In this document: piece by piece, positions 1 to 6,707 of the stretch
Numbering within the stretch: the first letter of the stretch is position 1
How the letters are laid out: each line of letters opens with the position of its first letter
Made by a program: the position numbers and the translations under genes
Origin: Thermoflexus sp.
Lineage (GTDB): Bacteria > Chloroflexota > Anaerolineae > Thermoflexales > Thermoflexaceae
Length of the DNA stretch: 18,484 bases
Direction: 5' to 3'
NCBI GenBank assembly: GCA_017743605.1
Contig: JAGHYO010000017.1
Span: 1-18,484 of the forward strand
Notes under the pieces: generated by a model
Seen by the model: only the letters and a program-made list of their open reading frames with translations
Told to the model about the DNA's origin: nothing
Database searches by the model: none

Positions 1-19
1 AGATGTGTATAAGAGACAG
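1..19 (+). other. Residual Tn5/Nextera sequencing adapter (mosaic end)
   Basis: The first 19 bases, agatgtgtataagagacag, are identical to the Tn5 transposase mosaic end used in Nextera library adapters. Genomic sequence starts at base 20. The adapter supplies an artificial ATG at base 3, which would give the following reading frame a false N-terminus beginning MCIRDR. This marks a contig edge with untrimmed adapter rather than a biological mobile element. Confidence 0.97.
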
Positions 20-1052
20 GTGGCCCACCCCGCGCCCCGCGCCGGCCCTGCGCGCGGCTGAGGTTTTCCCAAACACCCGATGGCAGACCCTCACCATCGG
101 CATCACGAGCCCGGGGGATCCAAACCTTCCCATCACCCGGGAGAACCGGATCGAGAACGCCACCGTGGATCGTCTGCGCATCGGCTTCGGGGGGCTTACC
201 TATCCAGATTGGATCACCCGGGTGGAGGCCTGGGCCGATCCTCTCGATGGCGAGATCACCTGGACGGTGGAGCCCACCGGCGTGCTGTTCATCAACGTCC
301 AACCCACACATACCCTGTTCGCTTCGTGGGTCACCACAGCCTACGCGCAGCATAACCCGCCGGAGTATGAGATCACCGTGGGGACCATCGGGGGGACAGG
401 CTTCGAGTTCGCCACGGGGATGGCCGTGCACGTGCCGACGGAGGTTTATACCATCACCTATGCTCGGATCGTCTCCACCAGCCAGGAGGGGCTCGATCCT
501 TTTCCGCTCTACACACCGGAGGGTCTCCTGTGGCCGCTGGCCCGCTTCACTGCCACCCCAGAGGACCGGGCGTGGGTGACCTATACCATCCGCCTGGGCG
601 ATCTGCGCGGCAATCCGGAGGAGACGCTCCCGGATCTGATCCTCCTCAGCCCTACGCTCCGGCTGGTCGGGGGAATGGCCCAGGTGAACGCATGGGTCCG
701 GAACGCGGGCGCCGCGCCCATCCCGCCCCGCGTCGGCGGCTTCTTGGCCGCCCTGCAGCAGCGCGCGCCCGGCAACCCTCCGGCCGGGCCGCGGGACGGC
801 GAAGGCTTCGCGGCGTGGATGGAAGGACCCTCCGGCGTCTGGCTTCCCCCGCTGGCCCCCGGTCAGGAGATCCCCATCACCGGGACCGCGTCCTTCCAAC
901 CCGGTCGGTGCTTCTTCCTGAACCTCGACGTCGATCCCTACGGGGAGAGCCCGCTCACCGGGCGGGTCTGGGAGGCGCGGGAGGACAACAACGTCACCGC
1001 CATCTGCCCGGCCACCGTCTTCCTCCCCTTGATCCTGCGAGGCGGACCGTAG
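20..1052 (+). CDS. Secreted CARDB-like protein, 5'-truncated at contig edge
   Basis: This is the C-terminal 343 or so residues of a larger protein. The frame is open from the adapter junction to a TAG at 1050-1052, and the only upstream ATG lies in the adapter, so the true start is off the contig. The first part is beta-rich and threonine/proline-rich, like an extracellular repeat or Ig-like protein. The last third resembles a CARDB adhesion-type domain: a PDLILLSPTLRL strand, an AWVRNAGAAPIP segment, and a closing LNLDVDPY...EAREDNN stretch. The protein ends in TVFLPLILRGGP, matching the short hydrophobic LPL-x-LR tail seen on many Chloroflexota secreted proteins. A role at the cell surface is inferred; substrate or partner is unknown. 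A GTAG-headed repeat begins 54 bases after the stop. Confidence 0.75.
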
Positions 1053-1105
1053 ATCGGTTGTAAATGGCATCGGAAGCAGGGAACGAACGCTCCTCCCCAT
1101 TGCCG

Positions 1106-1178
1106 TTGTAGGGGCGGCTTCAGCTTTGAACATTCTGCTACCGAAGATCCAGGTTCAGGGCTGAAGCCCCTCCTGCAA
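1106..1178. repeat. GTAG-headed inverted-pair repeat (REP/BIME-like), copy 1
   Basis: The element opens with ttgtaggggcggcttcagc and closes with ggctgaagcccctcctgcaa, so the ends are near-inverted copies about 30 bases apart. It is related to the repeats at 2978-3109 and 12076-12367. The left hairpin has decayed (cggcttcagctttg). It lies downstream of the first gene and does not code. Confidence 0.75.
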
Positions 1179-1260
1179 AGATCAACGCTCGTCGGGATCG
1201 CTTCCGCCGCAACGGATGATGGTAAGGGAGCGAGGCCGTCCACAGAATGGAGAATCGTAA

Positions 1261-1278
1261 GTCGAAATTCATTTCGAC
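1261..1278. promoter_or_regulatory. Perfect 8+8 inverted repeat, possible operator
   Basis: GTCGAAAT, a 2-base centre TC, then ATTTCGAC form an uninterrupted dyad in the 390-base gap between the first gene and the G5 lipoprotein. It is locally AT-richer than its surroundings. A protein-binding site is one reading; a small RNA hairpin is another. The rest of 1183-1442 holds only the degenerate repeat at 1289-1328 and a possible -10 (taaaat, 1382-1387). Confidence 0.35.
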
Positions 1279-1288
1279 CCGACCGCTA

Positions 1289-1328
1289 TCCTCGAAAGCG
1301 AAGGCGACGGGCGAAAGGCCTTTCCACA
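1289..1328. repeat. Degenerate half-copy of the GTAG repeat family
   Basis: The stretch cctcgaaagcgaaggcgacgggcgaaaggcctttccaca aligns by eye with the right half of the intact copy at 12329-12367 (tcatcgaaggctgaag...gggcgaaaggccctcctaca). The left half is not recognisable, which suggests a decayed or partial copy. Confidence 0.5.
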
Positions 1329-1442
1329 CCATCCCTCGGCACCGGAAGGCATGCCGCCCGGCAGGCGGTCGCTCCCTCCGGTAAAATACGCAGGCGGGGG
1401 GAGATTCTCAGGCCTCCCCACCTCTCGGAGTCGCACATCGCG

Positions 1443-2966
1443 ATGCCGAACGGATGGGGACGCTGGATCATCGGACTGGGAGCGATGGCGCTGGCCGCCT
1501 GCACCGCCCGGCCCGCTCCGGTGACCGTGGTCGCCGACGGCCAGCGCCGCACCGTCTACGTCCGCGGCCCCACGGTCCGGGAGGCCCTGACCCAGGCCGG
1601 CATCCCGCTGCGGGACCTGGACCGCGTCACGCCACCGGAGAACGTCCCCATCCAGCCCGGGATGGTGATCACCGTCACCCGCATCACCCAGACGCTGGAG
1701 GTCGAGGAGATCCCCCTGCCCTTCCCCCAGCAGATCCTGAAGGACGCCCGGCTGGCCCCCGGAGAGACCCGCCTGATCCGCCGTGGGGAGCCCGGGATGG
1801 AACGGGTCACCGTCCGCCTCACATGGGCGGACGGCCGGCTGGTGGAGCGCCAGGAGGTGCATCGGGAGCGCCTCCGGGAGCCGGTGCCCGAGATCCTCGC
1901 CGTGGGCCTGGGCGGCGAGGTGGCCTCCCTCCCCATCTCCGGCACCCTGGTCTTCCTGGCGCGTCGGGACGCATGGCGGATGTCCGGGGAGACCTCCCGG
2001 ATCCTTCCGCTCACCCGCTTCGGTGACCTGGACGGTCGGGTCTTCGCCCTCTCTCCGGACGCATCCATCCTGCTGTTCTCCCGGGCGCCCCTCACAGCCT
2101 CCTCCCGCCTGCTGAACACCCTGTGGGGACTGGATCTCCGGGCGGACCCGCCCCGTTCCCAGCCTGCCGGCCCGGAGAACATCCTCTGGCTGGACTGGTC
2201 CCCCCGGGGAGACCGCCTGGCCTTCACCACCGGGGAGCCCAGCCCCGGGCCGCCGGGATGGCGGGCGAACAACGACCTGTGGATCGGCCGCTGGGACGGC
2301 GGGCGCATCACAGCGCGTCGGGTTCTCACCCACACGGCAGGAGGCCCCTACGGCTGGTGGGGGATGCGCTGGGCCTGGTCCCCCGACGGCCGGCGCCTGG
2401 CCTTCGGGCGAACCGACGGGATCGGCATCCTGGACGTGGAAAGCCTCCGGGCCACCCTCCGGATCACCTTCCCGGTTTACGAGACGGGAGGCGCCTGGGC
2501 CTGGACGCCCGCTCTGGCCTGGTCGCCCGACGGGCGCTATCTGGCCGCCCTGGTCCACGGCCCGCCTCGAGGAGAGGAGCCGCCGGAACAATCGACGCGC
2601 TTCGATCTGTGGATCGTGGCCGTCGAGGGTGGCTGGGCGCGCCCGCTTCTGGAGGACATCGGGATGTGGGCGGCCATCCTGTGGACCCCGCGGGGGATCT
2701 TCTTCGGGCAGGCACGGCAGCCCGAGATGGGAGACGCCTCCCGCTACGATCTCTACGGGATGGATCACGACGGGAGCAACCGGCGGCGGCTGTTCCCGCC
2801 GGAGGGGGAGATCGGGTTCGGCGGCCCACCGGATATGCTCTGGGCCCCCGACGGCCAGAGCCTCCTGGTCCGCTATCAGGGGGACCTCTACCGGATCAAC
2901 CTCCTCTCCGGCCGGATCGACCGCCTCACCGCGCAGGGAGACATCGCCGCCATGGCATGGCGTTAG
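1443..2966 (+). CDS. Lipoprotein: DUF348 + G5 domain + WD40/TolB-like beta-propeller
   Basis: 507 residues. Residues 1-20 form a lipoprotein signal peptide (hydrophobic IIGLGAMALAAC, lipobox LAAC, Cys20), so the protein is probably membrane-anchored outside the cell. Residues 26-70 read as a DUF348 (YabE-type) ubiquitin-like domain (VVADGQRRTVYVRGPTVREAL). Residues 77-155 read as a G5 domain (ITQTLEVEEIPLPF, then LRLTWADGRLVERQEV-type strands and PVPEILAVG). From about 165 to the end are propeller blades with repeated WSPDG-type turns: LDWSPRGDRLAF (250), WAWSPDGRRLAF (310), LAWSPDGRYLAAL (359), LWAPDGQSLLV (466). G5 domains are known as cell-wall or glycan-associated modules, and PD40-type propellers as binding platforms; the ligand is unknown. 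No strong Shine-Dalgarno is visible (cggag at 1426-1430, 12 bases away). The start is chosen because it gives the lipobox signal. Confidence 0.88.
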   Translation: MPNGWGRWIIGLGAMALAACTARPAPVTVVADGQRRTVYVRGPTVREALTQAGIPLRDLDRVTPPENVPIQPGMVITVTRITQTLEVEEIPLPFPQQILKDARLAPGETRLIRRGEPGMERVTVRLTWADGRLVERQEVHRERLREPVPEILAVGLGGEVASLPISGTLVFLARRDAWRMSGETSRILPLTRFGDLDGRVFALSPDASILLFSRAPLTASSRLLNTLWGLDLRADPPRSQPAGPENILWLDWSPRGDRLAFTTGEPSPGPPGWRANNDLWIGRWDGGRITARRVLTHTAGGPYGWWGMRWAWSPDGRRLAFGRTDGIGILDVESLRATLRITFPVYETGGAWAWTPALAWSPDGRYLAALVHGPPRGEEPPEQSTRFDLWIVAVEGGWARPLLEDIGMWAAILWTPRGIFFGQARQPEMGDASRYDLYGMDHDGSNRRRLFPPEGEIGFGGPPDMLWAPDGQSLLVRYQGDLYRINLLSGRIDRLTAQGDIAAMAWR

Positions 2967-2977
2967 AGCCAGAGCCC

Positions 2978-3109
2978 TTTGTAGGAGCGGCTTTAGCCGC
3001 GACCCTTGCGTCATCGAGAACCGGAGGTTGGGAGTTATCGGAGCGGCTTTCATTGCGACCCTTGCGTCATCGAGGACGGAGGTTCGGGGCGAAAGCCCCT
3101 CCTAAAAAA
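2978..3109. repeat. GTAG-headed repeat element, copy 2, with internal 56-bp tandem duplication
   Basis: It starts 11 bases after the lipoprotein stop. The left end reads tttgtaggagcggctttagc and the right end gcgaaagcccctcctaaaaa, an inverted pair. The block gagcggcttt...gacccttgcgtcatcgag...cggaggtt occurs twice at exactly 56-base spacing (2985 and 3041; gacccttgcgtcatcgag at 3001-3018 and 3057-3074). Only the first inner copy retains the hairpin agccgc. It may double as a transcription end for the upstream gene, though there is no T-run. Confidence 0.8.
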
Positions 3110-3126
3110 GATCGATGATTACGGAG

Positions 3127-3240
3127 GAAAACAATCGGAAGAAGTGGCCCCCGGGATCGTGCTGGATTTCGATGCGTATGATCGGGTGGTCGGCATTGAG
3201 ATCGAAGGCGCGCGCCTTCGTCGATCGATCCCGCCTCGAG
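3127..3240 (+). pseudogene. DUF2283 gene remnant (C-terminal part only)
   Basis: In the frame read from 3135, the translation SEEVAPGIVLDFDAYDRVVGIEIEGARL matches the characteristic C-terminal half of DUF2283 proteins (a serine-glutamate run, APGI/VVLDFD, then R-V-V-G-I-E-I). The N-terminal strand usually beginning with a YDPEADALYI-type sequence is absent. In its place lies the repeat element ending at 3109, and no convincing start codon with a ribosome-binding site is present. I read it as a fossil broken at or near the repeat. The frame stays open to 3338 but runs into the convergent plsC gene. Confidence 0.5.
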
Positions 3241-3241
3241 G

Positions 3242-4051
3242 TCAAGGGGTTTCGGCTCGCTCAACCAATTCGGATGGAGCCAGCTCCTGCGTCCGCAGGG
3301 CCATGAAGTTCTCCGGAGCCGTTAGAGGCCGAAGGTAGCGCGGGGTCGCAGCGGGGAAGTTCGCGTAAACCCCGCGCCGTTCCGGGGGCAACAACGCGGC
3401 GATCTGGACCATCAGCTCGTCCGTGGCCTCCCGCAGGGCCTCCCGGCTGCGCTCCTCCGGGATCTCCACCCGGAAGGGAGGGCCGAAGACCACCCGCACG
3501 GATGTGCGCCGGAGCCGGCGGATGTTGAACTTGAAGCGATCGGTCCCATCCACCCCCACGGGCACGATGAGGGCGCCGGTGCGCCAGGCCAGGTAGACCG
3601 CCCCCTCCTTCCCCCGGATCAGAGCCCCGGTGGGGCTCCGGGTGCCCTCGGGGGCGATGAGCAACACCCCACCCATCCGGAGCACCTCCAGGGCCGTCTG
3701 AACGGCCCGGCGATCGATCTCCCCCCGCCGGACCGGGAAGGCGTCGAAGGCGCTGACCAGGGGGCCCAGCACCACATCACGGAAGACCTCGGCCTTGGCC
3801 ATGGGGAGGACCTTGCGGCGGAGCACGCTGACCACCAGCACGGGATCCAGGAAACTGATGTGATTGATGGCCAGGATGACCGGCCCGCGATCGGGGATGT
3901 TCTCCAGCCCGACCACCTCCAGGCGCAACACCAGGCGATAGGCGAGGTGCAGCAGGAAGGTCAGGAAACGGCGCACCCACGAGTGCCGGTGCACCCGCGT
4001 GGCCGTCAGCCAGCGGGAGGAACGCTGGAACACCTGCCCGGTCTCTTCCAT
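3242..4051 (-). CDS. plsC: 1-acyl-sn-glycerol-3-phosphate acyltransferase (PlsC family)
   Basis: 269 residues from the chosen start. It should acylate lysophosphatidic acid to phosphatidic acid at the cytoplasmic membrane. Family motifs are present in order: NHxxxxD as NHISFLD (His64, Asp69), FPVRRG (105-110), EGTR as APEGTRS (135-138), and IVPVGVDG (162-169). A hydrophobic N-terminal helix (about 29-45) precedes the catalytic fold. An upstream ATG at 4084 overlaps the prfA stop as ATGA but has no Shine-Dalgarno. The ATG at 4051 has AAGGAGG at 4062-4068, 9-10 bases away, so I prefer it. The gene follows prfA on the same strand and is probably co-transcribed from the prfA promoter. The C-terminal 45 residues (PRYLRPLTAPENFMALR...) extend past the usual domain. 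Confidence 0.92.
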   Translation of the reverse strand: MEETGQVFQRSSRWLTATRVHRHSWVRRFLTFLLHLAYRLVLRLEVVGLENIPDRGPVILAINHISFLDPVLVVSVLRRKVLPMAKAEVFRDVVLGPLVSAFDAFPVRRGEIDRRAVQTALEVLRMGGVLLIAPEGTRSPTGALIRGKEGAVYLAWRTGALIVPVGVDGTDRFKFNIRRLRRTSVRVVFGPPFRVEIPEERSREALREATDELMVQIAALLPPERRGVYANFPAATPRYLRPLTAPENFMALRTQELAPSELVERAETP

Positions 4052-4061
4052 GCCCGGACGC

Positions 4062-4068
4062 CCTCCTT
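4062..4068 (-). promoter_or_regulatory. Strong ribosome-binding site that decides the plsC start
   Basis: On the minus strand this reads AAGGAGG, followed by about ten bases and ATG (4051-4049). The competing ATG at 4084, which overlaps the prfA stop codon, is preceded by aaacggccgg with no Shine-Dalgarno. Translation coupled from prfA at 4084 remains possible. Confidence 0.7.
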
Positions 4069-4080
4069 CCGGGGAGCTCC

Positions 4081-5166
4081 TCATCCGGCCGTTTGCAGCT
4101 CAGCCAGGCGACGGGCCTGATCGTCCAGGATCAGCGCCTCGATCAGCGGATCCAGATCCCCGTCCAGAACCTCTTGCAGGCGATACAGGGTGAGATGGAT
4201 GCGATGATCGGTGACCCGGTTCTGGGGGAAATTATACGTGCGGATCTTCTCCGCCCGCTCGGCGGTCCCCACCTGGCTGCGTCGGGCCTCGCGGACCTCC
4301 GCCTCCCGCTTGCGACGCTCCAGCTCATACAGCCGCGCTCGCAGGATGGCCAGGGCCCGCTGCTTGTTCTGGAACTGAGAGCGCTCGTCCTGGCAGGAGA
4401 CCACGATGCCGGTGGGGACGTGGGTGATCCGCACTGCGGTCTCGTTCTTCTGCATGTGCTGCCCCCCTGCCGTCCCCGCCCGAAAGGTCTCGAGGATGAG
4501 GTCCTTGGGATCAATCTGGACCTCCACCTCATCCATTTCGGGCAGCACCGCGACGGTAGCAGTGCTGGTGTGGATGCGGCCGGAGGCCTCTGTGATGGGG
4601 ATCCGCTGGACCCGGTGGACGCCGCTCTCGTATTTCAAGCGGGAGTAGGCGCCGCGGCCACGGATCATGAAGATCACTTCCTTGAGGCCGCCCAGGCCGG
4701 TCTCGTTGGCGCTGAGCAGTGCCGCCTCCCAGCCCTTCCGCTCGGCGTAGCGGGTATACATCCGGAAGAGATCGGCTGCGAACAGAGCCGCCTCCTCCCC
4801 GCCTGCCCCGGCCCGGATCTCCACGATCACGTTCTTCTCGTCGTTCGGATCGCGAGGGAGCAGCTGCCGCAGCAGCTCCCGCTCCAGGCGTTCCTGCTCC
4901 TCGGTGAGCTGCTCCAGCTCCTCTCGCGCCAGGGCGGCCAGCTCCTCCTCGGCGGTCTCCAGAAGCTGCCGGGCTTCCTCCCGCTGACGGCTCACCGTAC
5001 GGTAGCGACGGAAGGTCTCCACAATGGGTTCTAGATCCTCCCGCTCTTGGCTGAGGGCACGGAGCCGGGTGAGGTCGGCCGCCACTGCCGGATCCGCCAG
5101 CAGGGCCGTCAGCTCCTCACATCGCCGCTCTATGGCCTCCAGTTTCTCCAGCCACCGGCTTTCCAT
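4081..5166 (-). CDS. prfA: Peptide chain release factor 1 (RF1)
   Basis: 361 residues, the usual RF1 length. It recognises UAA and UAG in the ribosomal A site and triggers peptide release. The N-terminal part is a coiled coil (about 40-110). The codon-recognition PxT tripeptide is PIT (190-192, in VQRIPITEASGRIHTS), which distinguishes RF1 from RF2. The catalytic GGQ is at 234-236 within AGTAGGQHMQKNETAVR; the flank is AGTAGGQHMQ rather than the more common SGAGGQHVN. The start at 5166 is chosen because the minus strand reads AGAGGAG a few bases upstream. An in-frame ATG at 5247 would add 27 poorly conserved residues. Its own stop is TGA, an RF2 codon. The PrmC methyltransferase that often follows prfA is not here; plsC takes that place. 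Confidence 0.97.
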   Translation of the reverse strand: MESRWLEKLEAIERRCEELTALLADPAVAADLTRLRALSQEREDLEPIVETFRRYRTVSRQREEARQLLETAEEELAALAREELEQLTEEQERLERELLRQLLPRDPNDEKNVIVEIRAGAGGEEAALFAADLFRMYTRYAERKGWEAALLSANETGLGGLKEVIFMIRGRGAYSRLKYESGVHRVQRIPITEASGRIHTSTATVAVLPEMDEVEVQIDPKDLILETFRAGTAGGQHMQKNETAVRITHVPTGIVVSCQDERSQFQNKQRALAILRARLYELERRKREAEVREARRSQVGTAERAEKIRTYNFPQNRVTDHRIHLTLYRLQEVLDGDLDPLIEALILDDQARRLAELQTAG

Positions 5167-5253
5167 ACGCTCCTCTTCGCCGGGATATTCGATCTCCCCT
5201 GGTCGTCCCATTGGGTAGTGCTCAGGGTCTCTAGGGACTCCGCCCATAGACCA

Positions 5254-5281
5254 GTAGGGGCAACTCGCCGGTCGCCCCTAC
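5254..5281. repeat. GTAG-headed palindromic hairpin in the prfA leader
   Basis: GTAGGGGC and GCCCCTAC are perfect 8-base inverted arms around aactcgccggtc, and the stem extends with wobble pairs. It lies inside the roughly 200-base predicted leader of prfA, 88 bases upstream of the start codon. It is also readable as a short dispersed palindromic repeat of the GTAG type. Confidence 0.7.
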
Positions 5282-5373
5282 CGCTTCGCCAGCCTCTCCC
5301 AGGCCCCCGCAACCCGCACCGGCCGCAAGGGCGAGAGATCCCGAAGGAACCGCTTTCGAAGACGCACCCCTGG

Positions 5374-5402
5374 ATCATAGCGGAAGCGTTCGTTTCGGTC
5401 AA
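5374..5402 (-). promoter_or_regulatory. Sigma-70-type promoter for prfA-plsC
   Basis: On the minus strand TTGACC (5402-5397), a 17-base spacer and TATGAT (5379-5374) match the consensus layout closely. Predicted transcription starts near 5367, leaving a leader of about 200 bases before prfA. Confidence 0.7.
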
Positions 5403-5481
5403 GGTGGCGCAGTTTTCCCAGCTTCCGACTGCTCTCCCCACCAGGAGCTGGATTTCTAGGAGACAAATGGAGAGGAGAACA

Positions 5482-5501
5482 AGGGGGCCTCTGCCCCCTA
5501 C
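5482..5501. repeat. Short GTAG-headed hairpin (minus-strand orientation)
   Basis: AGGGGGC, loop CTCT and GCCCCCT form a perfect stem. Read on the minus strand it is preceded by GTAG (5501-5498), like the other repeat hairpins in this window. It lies between rnc and the prfA promoter and could act as a weak terminator for rnc, but there is no T-run. Confidence 0.6.
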
Positions 5502-5627
5502 AAGTCGTCAGGATAGCCGGTCGGACCCAGTCCGGGCTCCTCCCCTCGCTAGCCCGATCACCACTCAAGGGAGGGACCACTTGATCCCCCGGCCCCTTGA
5601 GGAATGGGGCAACTGAAAGCCGTGGCC

Positions 5628-6473
5628 CTACTCACCCTCCAGGCCCAGGCGCCGCAGGGCGTCCCGGGCGGCCTCCCGCGTCGCCTCCCGTTTGCTGGTC
5701 CCCCGGCCTTCTCCCACCACCTCCTCCCCGATCCGCACGTGCACGGTGAAGCGCGCCGCGTGGGGAGGACCCTCCACCGCCACCACCTCATAAACCGGCG
5801 TTCGGCCCCGCACCGCTTGGCTCCACTGCTGCAGACGCCCCTTCGGGTCATGCCGCTCCAGGCCCTCGAGGGCCTGCGCGATGGCCTCCGGAAGCAACCG
5901 GCTCAGCAGGGCCTCGGCTGCCACCAGCCCGCCGTCCAGATACAGCGCCCCCAGGAGGGCTTCGAAGGCATCCGCCAGGATGGAGGGCCGGGTCCGGGTC
6001 CCCTCCGCCTCTCCCTTGCCCAGCCGGAGGAAGCGGCCGAGCTCCAAGGCCTCAGCCAAGGCTACGAGCTGCTCGCCGCGGATCAGGGCAGTCCGCAGGG
6101 CCGTGAGGCGTCCCTCCGGCCATTCCGGGAAGCGGTGGAACAGCTCCGCGCTGACGACCAGCTGCAGCACCGCGTCCCCCAGGAACTCCAGCCGCTCGTT
6201 ATCTCGGATCCCCTCCCCGGGGTGCTCGTTGACATAGGAGCGGTGGGTCAGGGCCTCCCGGAGCCGCTCGGGGTTCCGGAACGACCAGCCCAGGCGCTCC
6301 TCCAGGAGCCCAAGGGGATCTTCAGGGGAAGCGGGAGGCGTCGCTTCCTCCCGGACCGTCCCGGTGGATCCAGAGGGCGCCTCCTCCGAACGGGTGAGGG
6401 ACGGAGAGGGCTCCCGCCGCCATCCGGGGAGGTTTCCCAAAAGGCGCTCGATCCGGCTACGCAGGACGCCCAT
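5628..6473 (-). CDS. rnc: Ribonuclease III
   Basis: 281 residues. This endonuclease cleaves double-stranded RNA and processes rRNA precursors. The RNase III signature NERLEFLGDAVL is at 92-103, with the metal-binding acidic residues Glu93, Glu96, Asp100 and, in LADAFEALLGALYLD, Asp168 and Glu171. A double-stranded RNA-binding domain follows (about 208-278: DPKGRLQQW...YEVVAVEG...GEGRGTSKREATREAARDAL). Residues 15-50 form a Pro/Ser/Glu-rich low-complexity extension, so the protein is longer than the usual 225-250. Start 6473 is chosen for AAGGAGG ten bases upstream; an ATG at 6527 would add 18 residues without support. The ribosome-binding site lies inside a palindrome (6476-6489). Confidence 0.96.
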   Translation of the reverse strand: MGVLRSRIERLLGNLPGWRREPSPSLTRSEEAPSGSTGTVREEATPPASPEDPLGLLEERLGWSFRNPERLREALTHRSYVNEHPGEGIRDNERLEFLGDAVLQLVVSAELFHRFPEWPEGRLTALRTALIRGEQLVALAEALELGRFLRLGKGEAEGTRTRPSILADAFEALLGALYLDGGLVAAEALLSRLLPEAIAQALEGLERHDPKGRLQQWSQAVRGRTPVYEVVAVEGPPHAARFTVHVRIGEEVVGEGRGTSKREATREAARDALRRLGLEGE

Positions 6474-6475
6474 CG

Positions 6476-6489
6476 AGGAGGATCCTCCT
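6476..6489 (-). promoter_or_regulatory. rnc ribosome-binding site inside a perfect palindrome
   Basis: AGGAGGATCCTCCT is a perfect 14-base palindrome whose first half is the rnc Shine-Dalgarno. In RNA the arms AGGAG and CTCCT can pair with a GATC loop and hide the site, 4-10 bases before the start codon. A regulatory effect is inferred only. Confidence 0.55.
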
Positions 6490-6499
6490 TCGGAATCCG

Positions 6500-6527
6500 A
6501 AAATAAATGATTGGCGCGATATCTCAA
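6500..6527 (-). promoter_or_regulatory. Possible rnc promoter
   Basis: On the minus strand TTGAGA (6527-6522), a 16-base spacer and TATTTT (6505-6500) give a plausible promoter. It would produce a leader of only about 20 bases that begins near the palindromic ribosome-binding site. Confidence 0.4.
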
Positions 6528-6571
6528 CGAATGCTCGCCTTGCCTGGGATCCGGGAGGCGCGCCCCTCATC

Positions 6572-6604
6572 AAAACAAAAGGGGCAGATCCTGGATCTGC
6601 CCCC
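6572..6604 (-). terminator. Intrinsic terminator of tRNA-Gly
   Basis: On the minus strand GGGGCAGATC, a 3-base loop and GATCTGCCCC form a perfect 10-base-pair stem (6603-6594 with 6590-6581), followed directly by TTTTGTTTT. It lies about 15 bases after the tRNA 3' end and separates it from rnc. Confidence 0.92.
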
Positions 6605-6617
6605 AATTTCCTCAGAG

Positions 6618-6690
6618 AGCGGGCGACGGGATTCGAACCCGCGGCCTTTGGCTTGGGAAGCCAACGCTCTACCACCTGAGCTACGCCCGC
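6618..6690 (-). tRNA. tRNA-Gly, anticodon CCC
   Basis: 73 bases with a complete cloverleaf. The acceptor stem is GCGGGCG/CGCCCGC with discriminator U. The D-stem is GCTC/GAGC with AGGTGGTA. The anticodon stem is TTGGC/GCCAA with loop TTCCCAA, giving anticodon CCC, which reads GGG. The T-arm is GCGGG-TTCGAAT-CCCGT. The 3' CCA is not encoded. It is a single-gene transcription unit with its own promoter and terminator. Confidence 0.97.
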
Positions 6691-6707
6691 CTGCTTTTTC
6701 TATTTCA

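Larger units (their letters stand above)
5167..5627. other. Intergenic region between rnc and prfA (no gene)
   Basis: These 461 bases hold the prfA promoter (5374-5402), two GTAG-headed hairpins (5254-5281, 5482-5501), and an inverted repeat CTCAAGGG/CCCTTGAG (5564-5571 and 5594-5601) just after the rnc stop. The open frames crossing it are compositionally noise-like and lack start signals. I see no coding or RNA gene. Confidence 0.6.

Noticed and set aside
3..19. ATG start of the first gene / genuine Tn5 end
   Set aside because: The ATG lies within a sequence identical to a commercial library adapter at the contig edge, and no transposon genes are present.
1269..3053. Long minus-strand open frame (594 codons) opposite the G5/propeller lipoprotein
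   Set aside because: Low-complexity, Pro/Gly/Arg/Asp-rich translation with no domain. It is a GC-rich antisense shadow of a gene that has clear motifs.
4093..5034. Plus-strand open frame (313 codons) opposite prfA
   Set aside because: Leu/Gln/Gly/Asp-rich mirror of RF1 codons with no recognisable fold or start signal.
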